Made by a program: the position numbers and the translations under genes
Shown here: positions 35,004-45,384 of the stretch, piece by piece
How positions within the stretch are numbered: the first letter of the stretch is position 1
Layout of the letters: each line of letters starts with the position of its first letter
Notes under the pieces: generated by a model
The model's input: the letters and a program-made list of their open reading frames with translations, nothing else
What the model was told of the DNA's origin: nothing
Databases searched by the model: none
DNA from: Panagrolaimus kolymaensis
Taxonomy: Eukaryota; Nematoda; Chromadorea; Rhabditida; Panagrolaimidae
DNA: 64,000 bases
Direction: 5' to 3'
Assembly (NCBI GenBank): GCA_028622995.1
Contig: JAJQJQ010000005.1
Coordinates: 6,510,001-6,574,000, forward strand

Positions 35004-35230
35004 CTAAAAATATTTTTTCAAATTTTTAAAGTTTTTTAAGGAATCTCTTAATTCATTTAACAAGCTTCTCTGTTTTCTCGATAAACCACTTAAAAATTTT
35101 GTTTCTTCCTTCGTGCTTTTGGACAGAATGGCGCGACGTCTTATTAATTGTTTGAAAGATCTCTCATCATCCTGGAGCGGCCCTTCTTCGTTGTTGTCGA
35201 TTAACACATTGCCTAATTTTATCGATGTCG
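35004..35230 (-). CDS. Orphan terminal exon-like ORF, about 70 aa
   Basis: An open minus-strand frame ends at TAG 35004 and runs back to about 35230 without a supported ATG. It encodes charged, Leu-containing sequence typical of a helical protein (DDERSFKQLIRRRAILSK, then SRKQRSLLNELRDSLKN). AG dinucleotides upstream near 35230 could serve as acceptors, so it may be the last exon of a gene whose other exons I could not find. The plus strand is also open across part of it, but with poorer composition. Confidence 0.35.
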
Positions 35231-38200
35231 TTTGCTTTTACGCCTACAAACAAACAAAAAATGTTAAACGCCATGCTTTTTCTTCACTGCCTTCTTTCAT
35301 TTATTAACAAAACTTGCAAGCTCTTTTTAAACATCAACATTCAGCTTTTTTACATAATTAAGGTTAAATTTCGCTTGCTTCTTTGCCATTAAATCCTCTC
35401 TTTTTAAAACGATAATAAAAAAAGTTTAAAACAAAATTCTTTTTCGTTTTTTTTGGATGCAAATGTAATGTTTCAAATTTATGTGTGTCTATCTTCTTCT
35501 TCTTTTTTTTATTGCGGAGGCCATTATTTTAGAAGTTCTCTTTTTTTCCACGATTCTTAGTAGGAATTTGTTTCTATTTTTTTTTCTTTTTCTTTCCAAG
35601 CCTTCTTTCTTAAAAAAAGAAACATCATTTTCTTTTTTAAATAAATTTTGAATTAATTTTTGCTAAAATTATTTAATTTTGGAAACATTTTCTTAAAAAG
35701 GAAAGTTAAAGCCACCGCCCAAAGCAGTCATTTTTGGTGCATTGAAGCTTTAAAAAAGGTTATCCTTTGATTTTTTTAAAGACGAGGGAAAGGATAAAAG
35801 AATTTAAGTTTTTTTATTGTTTTCCAATTTTTGTAACTCTCCTTCTTTATCTATGTTTGTTTGCATATCCGATTTTTATGAGATTTAAAAAGAAAGGTTT
35901 CTTTTTTTCCAATTAAATTTCTTTTTGCTTTGGTTTTTTATTTCAATCTTTAACCAAAGCATTCTTTGTCTCTAAGTTTTATCATTGTTGGTTGGAAAAC
36001 AATCCTTCCGAAGTTGCAGAAATTCATGGATAAAGCTGCTTTGTGTTATTTGACCTTTCAATGGTTTGTTTAAAATTAAAATGAGAATAGCCCAAAGGAA
36101 ATGTCATCAAAAAAAAGAAGGAGCACCTTCTTGATATTCTTAAACCCATATAAAATAGAAAGCGTTTAAAATTTTTATAGCCAAAAACCAAAAGCTCGTT
36201 TACTTTGCTACCGTAACTTTCATCCTTCCCCAACTTTAGAAATCCAGAGTATCGTTGTTTTCTAACTTTTTATTTCTAAAACAAAAAATTATGATGTACA
36301 TACAATAAAATCCCATTATTTATTAAAATATTGTGTATAGTTTTACCAATATTTACAATAATAAAAACTTTTGCGTGGTTTTTATTAAAATTGTAAATTT
36401 CCTGGTTCACAATATTTCCAAAGTTAAAAAACACAATAATAAACATAAAAAGCATCCCCAAAAACTTTTCATTGCTTTATTTTTTTTTAAAGCGACGAAG
36501 ACAGATATCAAAAAACGTATGTTGTTTGTTGCTTCCCCTGAGTGTCTCGAATTTAAATAAATCGTAGCATCTCTTTCAAAATTTGTTGACTTTGGGGGGA
36601 AAAACAAATTGACGTTTATCCACCTTTTGAAATTATTGCTAGGAAACGATGAGATATGGTAATAACTGCGTTGACTTGACTAAAATTATTAAAGCTTTTA
36701 AAACAAAAAATTTTTAAATCATAGCGCAGGGTTACTTAGAGGTTAAAAAAATATCATATTTTATGATGCTCTACCATATCGTAATTTCTTCATATAAAAA
36801 ACTTTAAGAGTTTAGTATTCTTATTTTTGACCTTTAAAATTTTGATTGAACTTTTACGTTTATAACCTAATTACAGTTATTTTTTAAAACTTTTAACCTT
36901 TATGTTGAAGCATCATCATTAAATTATTTGGTCAAACTAAAATACCAGCCAAAATATTTATGTGCGGAGGTTGAGTGCTAAATTTTACAAAACAAATATT
37001 TATTAGATTTACAAAGTAAATATGTATATGTTGTAGGTCACAGTGCATAATTGATGCTAATAAATTTATTGTTTTTTTCCAACGTCACCTTTTTTTCACC
37101 AGTTGCAAAAGTTTCGTCATTTATTTTTTTGTAACAAAAAAGGTAGTAGCTGCTGCTTTGCAACGATAAACAAATTTTTACTGCTTTTAACTCTATTTTT
37201 TTAATACGCGAAAAGGAGGGAGGAGTAAAGCGGCGATGAAAGCAGCTTTTAATCCAACCACCCACAAATTCACTTAACCTATAAATGTGCCCCAAATGTC
37301 CTTGGGCAGATCTTTAGTTCTATATAAGCAAGCTGTCATCGTAAAAATAAACGTAAAAAAGCTTATGTAAAGCGAAAGAAAAAAAGTAGGCTAATTTAAA
37401 AATGATTCAAGGATTTCATATAACTATGATTGGACTTTCGAAGAGTTTTGTTGTCGTATTAACTGTAGCATCCCACTTTTTTATATTTCCTTCCTTCCTT
37501 TTTTTTGTAAATTATTTAATTCTCTCAAAAACTTTTTTATTTTTTAAGTAGAATGAATGTTATCTTCTCTCACGTTGGATAAGAAGAACTAAATCCCAAA
37601 AATGTTTCCGTTTTGTTTTCCGCTATTATCACTTCTTCTTATTTATTCTTTAAAGCACTTTAAAAATGGTTTATTTTAAATGTGTGTAATTTTCTCGAGG
37701 CTTCCTCTAAGAAGACCTCTTTGGAAAAGTTATTATCGCATTAAAATTGAATTCAAGCCATCACAAATAAAAAAGGTGGTGTAACGTTTTTTTTTCTTTC
37801 ATCGCTTTTTTTTAGCAACACACATTCGCGTAAAAAGTTGAAGCCGCAATGTTTCTTTTTTCTTTTTATTATTCTTCGAACTACTTTGTTACTTTTTTTT
37901 TTTATCAAAAAAGAAACATGAAACTTTCAAAACCTTTTGAAAAAAACTTTATGCATTTCTAATCATTTAAATTTGGGCGTCTCAAATTCTTTTTGGTTGT
38001 TTCCCCCTAAAATTTAGGAAAGCCACAAAATGAGGAGAAGAAGAAGCGGCTTCAAAATTTAACAATAAAAAAATGAATAGCGACGTGAAAATTTGACATT
38101 TTTAGTATTTTCTTTTTCTTCATTGTAAATGGCAGCTAAATAGATTCTCATTGAATTTAAATGTTTTAAGTTGCTTAAGAATAAAAAATTATGCAAAGCT

Positions 38201-40356
38201 TTTGCAAAATAGAAAAAGAATGGAGGAGATGATGTGAAAAATGGGAAAAGAAGGGTAATGTCAAATATGTGTCTTGATTGAAATAAGTAAAAAAAGGAAG
38301 TGAATTTTTTTGAGTATGGTTGTTGCTTTTGACGTTTATTGTTTTGCTTTGTTTTTTTGAAAAGGCTTCGCAATGTCATTTTTAGAAACTTTTTCGTTTA
38401 TTAAAACCTAGCGCATCTTTTATGTCTGCTTTCTTTAATCTGTTGTTGATGTCTTTTTTTGTTTTGTGTGAAAATTGAGAACAGCTTTGATTCGATAGAC
38501 AGACACCACCTTATCATGCTGCCAGACGCCATCGCTTGTTTGCAAAGTTTAAAACATAAAAATTTATTTCGCTTTTTCTTTTTGCTTTTATTTTATTTTC
38601 TTTGATTAAATTTGTATTTGGATATATTTCTTAATGTTTCAAAGCCACTGCAAGAAATTTTTATAGGGAGTTTTTAAAAGGTCAAATTTAACATTTCTCT
38701 ATCCCAAACATTGTCGCCATTGTCATTGTTATGCGTTGATGTTTAAGTTTCACAACACACAAATTTAAGGCTTTTTTGTTTTCATTCAACAAAGAACTTT
38801 TTTTTCTTCATTGTTTGAAGAAGAACATTTAACACTTTTTTATTTTTCTTTATTGTGTAGTTTTTTTATTTTTCTTCCGGATTTGACAAAGCTCCAAAGT
38901 CCAGACGTAAAATAATAGCGTTTATTAACAAATCAAGGAAAAAAGAAAAAAAACTTATAAGAAACTGTTTATAAATTTTTATTTCTTACGTTGGATAAAA
39001 AACAAATTCATTTAAAAAATTAGTCAAAAAACAACAACGTAAAATTAAGCCGTGGGTGGCGAAAATGGCTCATGACAACTTTGTATGCATAAAATTGAAT
39101 GTCTCATTAATATGAGACTTTGCCATTTTAAATAAAATTCAAATATTTATTTTATTAACTTTTATATATTTGTTATGCAACTTTTTTTTCTTTTCCTCTC
39201 CCCCAACGTTCGCATTTTTGTAATTAAATTTAAAAATGAAAAAAAAGTTTGTTTCACTCAGGTGAACCACCAACACCATCGCTTCCGGCATTTTTTGTTC
39301 GGCAAAAAAATTTAAAAAAAAAGGCGGAGTCAAAAAAGTTGAGATATTTTTTTCTTTGAAAGCAAAAAAACATTACTTTAAAATTATATAAGTCAAATGA
39401 CGTTAATCCTCATTTTTTCTTGTGTTCGCGCTCATTATGGTTTATTACTTTTTTTCTTTTCCATATTTAACTGGAGCTGAAAAAATGTTTTAAGCTTTAA
39501 TTCATTCTAAGTTGCTTAGTTGCTAAGACCATGGTTGATGGTGGTGGTGGCGTGGAAAGCTAGTATACTTAGAAGTCGTAGCGAAGGCACTTAATTTTTT
39601 AGGTGCTAAATTTCCACCTGTTTCTTTCTTTTTTTGATTTACGGTTTTTCATTGCCAGAAACACATTGCTTTTTTTTGGTGGCAGTAGATAGATACCCGA
39701 ATTATATTAGCTGCTTCGCAACATCGGTATCTGTAGATCTCACAAAAAATTAGAAGCTTTTTATTAAATATGAAAAAACTTTTTTTGCTTTTCTTTGCCA
39801 TATATCGATTTTAATAAAGCAACAAAGAACCATTTTTACCGTATTTTTATTACGTTAATTATGCTTTCGTCAATATTAAAATATTTTTCCTCGCTGTTGT
39901 TGTTGGTGCATAATGAAATTTTCACTATTGAGATAAATCGCCTCTTTTCACGTTTAATGAATATTTAAAACTTTGTTACATGGCAACTACTCTCTCCCAC
40001 TTCTTTTCTATCTATCCCATTTCGTCGTCGTCGTTGTTATCGTTCATTTAATGTTATTCCATTATTTCAATGGCTTTTCTAACTTTTTTTCTCTCTCCCT
40101 AAAATGCTTACAATCCCAAGCATCATGTATTTTTTTTCACATTTCATAAAAGCTTTCATAATTGCCAAATTTGACTTTTCTATTACCTTTTCTCAAGGCT
40201 TCGACCCTAAAGGTAAACCAACCCACAGAACTTTTAAAGTCGTCAAATATAATTTTTTTCTTTTAAAAACATTTACTTTTTATTGCCTTTTTTACGACGA
40301 CGATCGTTCCCCACCATACACACTTCCGCTTTATTTTATTATATTTATATGCCTCG

Positions 40357-40365
40357 TATATAAAG
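40357..40365 (+). promoter_or_regulatory. TATA box of flp-16
   Basis: TATATAAAG 83-91 nt before the flp-16 ATG. A TTTTTTAG acceptor-like site at about 40385-40391 follows, so the 5' end may also be processed by splicing. Confidence 0.5.
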
Positions 40366-40447
40366 CAGCTTCATAAATTCATTTTTTTAGGTAAAAATCT
40401 TGCAATCTCCCCAGGGATCAGCCGCCGCCGTTATTCCAGAGAAAAAA

Positions 40448-41194
40448 ATGCAACAATCAATTTTATTTTGTTGTTTTGCCGCCATTATTTTGTATACAGA
40501 TGCTGCAGCTATAAGTCCTGCATCATCAGGAAATGATAAAAATGATGACATTCAAGAACAGCAGAGATTTAATGATATTGAAAATCAAATTCGAAATTAT
40601 GTTAATCAAATGAGAGCTCGTGAACAATTAGAAACGATGCGACAACTCCGACAAAAAGCCATCCTCGCAGCTATTGATCCCAGAGAATATTATGAACAAC
40701 CCGCTCAAAATAATATTCAAAATATTATTCGTAAGTTTTTTTTCACTACATTTTTTAATTACTTCTCTGATGTCAAAATTGAGTGAGAAAGGGTGGCATA
40801 GAAAGTAGTGGAACATCATTTAATTGTTTTAATGTTTGATTGTGATCTTCGATGTAAATTAATACCTACGTCATAGAGATAATGAATATTTATGCGGGAG
40901 GAAATTAACAAAAAATAACCACATTAAACTATGAGTTAAAACGATTCACGATAATAGGGCCTAAAGAAACTCCCTTGTTTGACTCTTTAAAATCCATTTT
41001 ACTAAATAAATAATTAATTTTCAGCTTCAACCGATTCAGAACAAGCATCATCCCCATCTGCAAATAAAAGAGCTCAATCATTTGTGCGATTTGGAAAGCG
41101 AGCTCAAACCTTTGTTCGATTTGGTAAACGTGCGCAAACTTTTGTTCGTTTTGGTCGGGATCCAAGTCGTGCTGCTGGAAATTTATCAAATTAA
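40448..41194 (+). CDS. flp-16: FMRFamide-like neuropeptide precursor FLP-16
   Basis: Two exons, 40448-40730 and 41025-41194, 150 aa. Signal peptide at 1-21 (MQQSILFCCFAAIILYTDAAA). The propeptide is Gln/Asn/Arg-rich. The last exon holds three adjacent peptides separated by dibasic KR sites, each with a Gly amide donor: AQSFVRFG, AQTFVRFG, AQTFVRFG. AQTFVRF-amide is the known FLP-16 peptide of C. elegans, which identifies the gene. The first copy differs (Ser for Thr). The third copy is followed by a single Arg (GRDPSR) rather than KR. The stop overlaps an AATAAA. Product acts as a secreted neuromodulator after cleavage and amidation. Confidence 0.93.
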
Positions 41195-41604
41195 TAAATA
41201 AAAATCTTTAATAAAAAAAATTTATATATTATTGTTTGTTTTTATTTCCTCCATAGACAGGTTTAATTCCGTCCCCAAAAAATTATTTTTTTATGGGTGA
41301 CGACGAAAATGCTTCTTCTTCCTCCTTTTTTGTTTTTGTTTTTTTAATTATACTACGGCATTCTCTTCCTCCAAAAATGTTATCCTGGTGACGACTTTGC
41401 ACACTCAACTTTTAATTATTTTATTAAAGTTTTATCAATTTTTCTTCATATATAATTTTTGGCGACAAAATAAATAATAAAAAAAAATTAATTGCGCATT
41501 GAAAAAAGAATTATCGTTTCCCTTTTCCGCAATTATGTTTCAATCATCCATTCCTTTACTCAATGTTATAAAATAAATGTAAAAAAGATAAACCTCTTTA
41601 GAAT
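41195..41604. other. Intergenic, flp-16 3' flank
   Basis: AT-rich, with the flp-16 polyadenylation region at its left end. No other feature seen. Confidence 0.4.
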
Positions 41605-41817
41605 TTAATACACTTTGAAAATACAAATATATTTTTCATCGAATGAAGGATGATGTGATTCAATGTATTTCGTAACAAAAAAATAGAATTTTTCTATAAC
41701 TTAGTAAAATAAATTTACCTTCGGCGATTCGGCGATGGAACAACATACTTCTGGCCAATTATCCTTCCATTCAATTACAGTAAAATTCTCACACGACTCA
41801 CATAAATGAACGGTCAT
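41605..41817 (-). pseudogene. Small gene or relic in two coding pieces
   Basis: ATG 41817 starts a clean coding stretch, MTVHLCESCENFTVIEWK then DNWPEV and CCSIAESPK, followed by a GTAAAT donor at 41718; an alternative GTATGT donor lies inside it after DNWPE. About 40 nt further a second stretch (KYIESHHPSFDEKYICIF) runs to TAA 41605. Both read like genuine protein with three to four cysteines, but no donor/acceptor pair I can find joins them in frame, and the candidate introns are 25 and 54 nt. It may be a small gene with an unseen splice, a frameshifted relic, or carry a homopolymer error (seven T's between the pieces). Confidence 0.4.
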
Positions 41818-42063
41818 TTAAGATTTCTTTTAATTAGGAACATAAAAACTATTTGCAAAACCAAAATTGTCTTTCTAATGAGTTTTAAGAAAATATTACT
41901 AATAATTTTTTAATGTCATTTATGAGGTTTTAAAATGCTACCGGAAATGCTACGCTTTTCGATGTTCCTTTTAATCATTTTTTATTTTCTTGCAAAATCC
42001 TATGATATCCTTAAATAGCTTTTAAATTTTATTTATTTTCAATGCGGACAATGTTGATGATAG

Positions 42064-42183
42064 AAGTTAAAGTTTAATAAAGCTTATTTAATCGCTTATC
42101 GAAAAGTTGTTTCATCTCAGCTTCATGAAATCAGCAATCCAGCATCTCAATATTATCTCACACCTTATAATACTCAAGTAGAG
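42064..42183 (+). CDS. Orphan exon-like stretch upstream of the PTP
   Basis: Forty codons open between an AG at 42062-42063 and a GTAAAT donor at 42184, including AYRKVVSSQLHEISNP and YYLTPYNTQVE. It reads like real protein. No in-frame ATG precedes it, and I could not join it convincingly to the phosphatase exons. It could be an alternative 5' exon of the PTP gene or part of a lost gene. Confidence 0.3.
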
Positions 42184-42377
42184 GTAAATGATATTGGAAA
42201 GTTGGGATTTTAAATTATGCTTTCATTTTTTTGCAACTTTCCCATGAATCGTTTCCGAGCACGGGCGCAAGAAGAAACAATGAAAATTTGAATGATTATC
42301 CTAGCCTTTTTGCATTCATTCTTCGACAGTTGTTCCTTCATGCTTGACTTCAACAGAGGTGACTTTGATGCCGGAAG

Positions 42378-44900
42378 ATGTCAACTATCAGAAAAACAAA
42401 TAAAACTCGACGCAGTGAAAAAGATGATAAACCGCCAACGAAGCGTGAAAATTGTGATAAAGAAAAGGTGGAAACTTACTCATGTGAAGCAAAAGCAGCG
42501 ATGAGGAAATTTGTAACTCAAATCGTTCAAAATGGAATTCATTCTCTTAGATTACAATATGCTGAAATCAAAACTTTTGTTCCTGCTGATCCATCAAAAA
42601 AGTATTTTGATGCCAATCAAGGCAAATGCCGTTACAAAGATGTTCCATGTGTAAGTTATTTGCTTTTTATTTTAATAATTTTTATTTCAACTTGTTTCTA
42701 TTTCAGTGGGATAAGACACGTGTGGTTCTTACATGGCCTCCTAATGCTTCAAATGATTTTTTACATGCTAATTGGGTCACTCATCCTTTGAGTGAATCTC
42801 AATTTATTTGCTGCCAAGTAAGTTTTAAAAGCTTCTTGTTTTAAGTGTGTTATTTCATGATTATTTTTAAGGGACCATTAGATGCTACTGTAGGTGACTT
42901 TTGGAGATGTGTATGGCAAGAAAAAGTCAAACAAATAGTTATGCTTTGTCGATGTCAAGAACTTGGAAAAGTATGTTTATGTGTAACTATATATTTTTAA
43001 TCAATGTGAATATTTTTTAGGATAAATGTGCCCAATATTGGCCTCTTGCTGTTGGTGATTCAATGGGTCATTATGGTTTGATAATAAAATGTGAAAAGGT
43101 TGATTCGTCTGATAGAAGTTTCGTCCATACAAAGCTACAATTAACTTATGAAAAAGAAGTACGAAATGTGGATCATCGCCAATGGATTACTTGGTATGTC
43201 CGTACTATCTTTACAAATAATTAATTTTTCAAAATTTTAGGCCAGACAAGTCAGTGCCAAAGACTCCGATGGCTCCTTTTCGTCTACTCCAGTTTACACG
43301 GAAGTCACCGAAGAATCCAACAATTATCCATTGCAGTGCTGGAGTTGGCCGAACAGGAACATTGGTCGCTGTTGAACTTGTTTACCAGTTAGTTTATTAA
43401 CTTTATATTAAAGCTATAAGAAAACTCTATTTTAGAAGCCTTGTTCATGCAAAAGTCCCAGATATTGTTTCAATTGTGAAAGAAATACGCTCTCAAAGAA
43501 GCACAGCGGTACAAACCGAAGATCAATATATTTATATTCATTATGCTATCTTACAACTTTTCCACATCAAATCGGTAGTACCTGCTCATTTCGTTCGACG
43601 TATGTTTTTATTATTTAATCTTTTGTCACATATTTTAAAGAATGAATGTTTAAGATTTTATAAAAGAATACGAAACATATCTTAAGCTTTTGAATGATAA
43701 TGGTGGAAAAAATTTACCTATGCAAGCAACATGTTTGCCAAATTCCTGTGCAAAATGTGTGAAAATTGCTGCTCATCTTAATGAAGTACCCAAGGAAGAA
43801 CCACCACCTGAACTCAAGCAAGATTCAAAGATAGAACAACGACGTAAAAAGAAGGATGAATCGGATTATGAAAAAGGCTCTGCACCTGAAAACAACAAGG
43901 ACATAGAATCGAAGAAAGAAAAAGGTAGTGATGCTGCAACAAAGAAAGAAAAGAAAGGTTGTAAAAACAATGATGAAAAATCGAAAATACTCAGAAAATT
44001 GAAGGACAAAAATAAAGAAAAAGAGAAGACTCGTAAGTTTTTCATATTGTCACTTTTGTAGTATGCTTGTTATTTGTTTCGGTAATCTTTGATTTACTAT
44101 TTAAAAAATCTATTCATTTTCTAGAAAAAGGTGAAGAAAAGAAAAATAATCCTGAAACACCGGTGGAACTTCCACCTCAATTGCCTTTTTCTGCATCTTC
44201 CTCGCCTCCTCCTCCTCCACCATTATCTTCTTTTCCACAAAAACCAGCAGCTGAGCCAACATTTTTTTCACCGATGATTCAAAACGTCAATGGCAGCGAA
44301 ATAAATAATAATGAAGTAAAACTCCCTCCACCGGAAGAATTACAGATGCGTCAAAATCCAAATGTTTCGCCATTCCAACTTCAACAACCAAATACAAGCG
44401 CTGAACAAAATATTCAACAGCCACAACTTCAAATACAACAACCTTCTGTTCCTGCGCCTTCGCCAACATTGGGTGGTGGACCTATACAAGTTTGATTTTA
44501 AAACTTTTTGATTTTCATTTTCTCTTCTTTTTTTTTAGAATGATATTGTCGTAGCGCAACCGCCGCCTCAACCAAATCCAGCTCCATTTCAATATAAACC
44601 TCCAGCAACTTATGTGATTAAACAAGCAGGTGATAAGAACGGTATATCATAACTGAAAATTTTTCGATTTTTATTTTATTTTTTTTAGCAGTTGTTTATA
44701 AACGAAATAATGCTCAACCGTATATTAAAGCTATTGCAGCTCCTCCAGGTCAAATTCAACCTAAAATTCTCGTAAACATGAATGGAGAATCTACGCCGCC
44801 ACCATCTCAAACACCACCACCATCTCAAACTCCTTCATCACCTCAACCTCAACGAATTCCAGGAGTTCCATTTTTTGAAAACAATAATCCATCGTCTTGA
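42378..44900 (+). CDS. Classical protein tyrosine phosphatase with Pro/Gln-rich tail
   Basis: Ten exons: 42378-42650, 42707-42817, 42872-42970, 43021-43193, 43241-43387, 43436-43599, 43655-44032, 44125-44489, 44539-44641, 44689-44900; 674 aa in frame. A basic N-terminus (MSTIRKTNKTRR) precedes one PTP domain (about 40-330): FLHANWV, WPDKSVP (WPD loop, Asp221), HCSAGVGRTG (Cys250, Arg256), QRSTAVQTEDQY (Q loop). All catalytic residues are kept, so activity is likely. The WPD loop has KSV where HGV/RGV is usual. The C-terminal 330 residues are a Lys/Glu-rich segment then Pro/Gln-rich low-complexity sequence with repeated PPPSQTP. No signal peptide or membrane helix. Many such soluble PTPs in nematodes are germline-expressed (family knowledge). 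Confidence 0.9.
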
Positions 44901-45384
44901 AACATCAAATGATTATGTAAAGTTTTATGTTTGTATTCAATTTTAAAATAAACTCGAATCTTACCAAAATTTATTAATTGTGTCATTATAATTTTTCTTT
45001 ATACAGTTTTTTGATGAAAGGGCTAATTCTGAAATCATTTTGAACTTCGTTTACAAAAATCTTTTATTATCTCTTTTTAATTTTGTGCAGTTGTGAAAAG
45101 GGAATTGTCACATGTTTTATTTTTAACTCTACGACTTTCATTTATTTCAACAATGAAAAGTAAACACAACCAAGAAATCAAAAAGGACTAATCATATTTT
45201 AGCTCTTTGGCGCATAAATTAGTAAAAAGTAATACATACAATAAAGAAGAAAAAGATGAAAGAAAATCACATTCGGGAAATTTATTTATCACGATTATTA
45301 AACAAATAAAAAATTACATAAATAAAACCATTTTTATATTTTTAAGATCAAATAATTAGGTAACTTCTGGGAATCATCATCAGC
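44901..45384. other. Convergent 3' ends
   Basis: Tail-to-tail spacer between the PTP and SLC33A1 genes, AT-rich. An AATAAA at about 44947 probably serves the PTP. Confidence 0.5.

Larger units (their letters stand above)
27714..40356. other. 12.6 kb AT-rich region without a secure gene
   Basis: By far the largest gap here. Open frames are mostly low-complexity Phe/Lys/Asn runs produced by A/T tracts. Isolated islands with normal composition exist at 30160-30261 (plus) and 35004-35230 (minus) and are listed separately. I see no tRNA, rRNA, TIR or tandem array. Position between a bZIP gene and a neuropeptide gene makes a long cis-regulatory region plausible, but that is inference; genes with very short exons could be missed by eye. 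Confidence 0.4.

Noticed and set aside
36276..36461. Hydrophobic minus-strand frame in the gene-poor block
   Set aside because: Phe/Ile/Asn bias typical of A/T tracts; no splice or promoter signals.
42292..42504. 70-aa plus-strand frame overlapping the PTP first exon
   Set aside because: A shadow of the phosphatase N-terminus in another frame; the MSTIRKTNK frame continues into the PTP domain.
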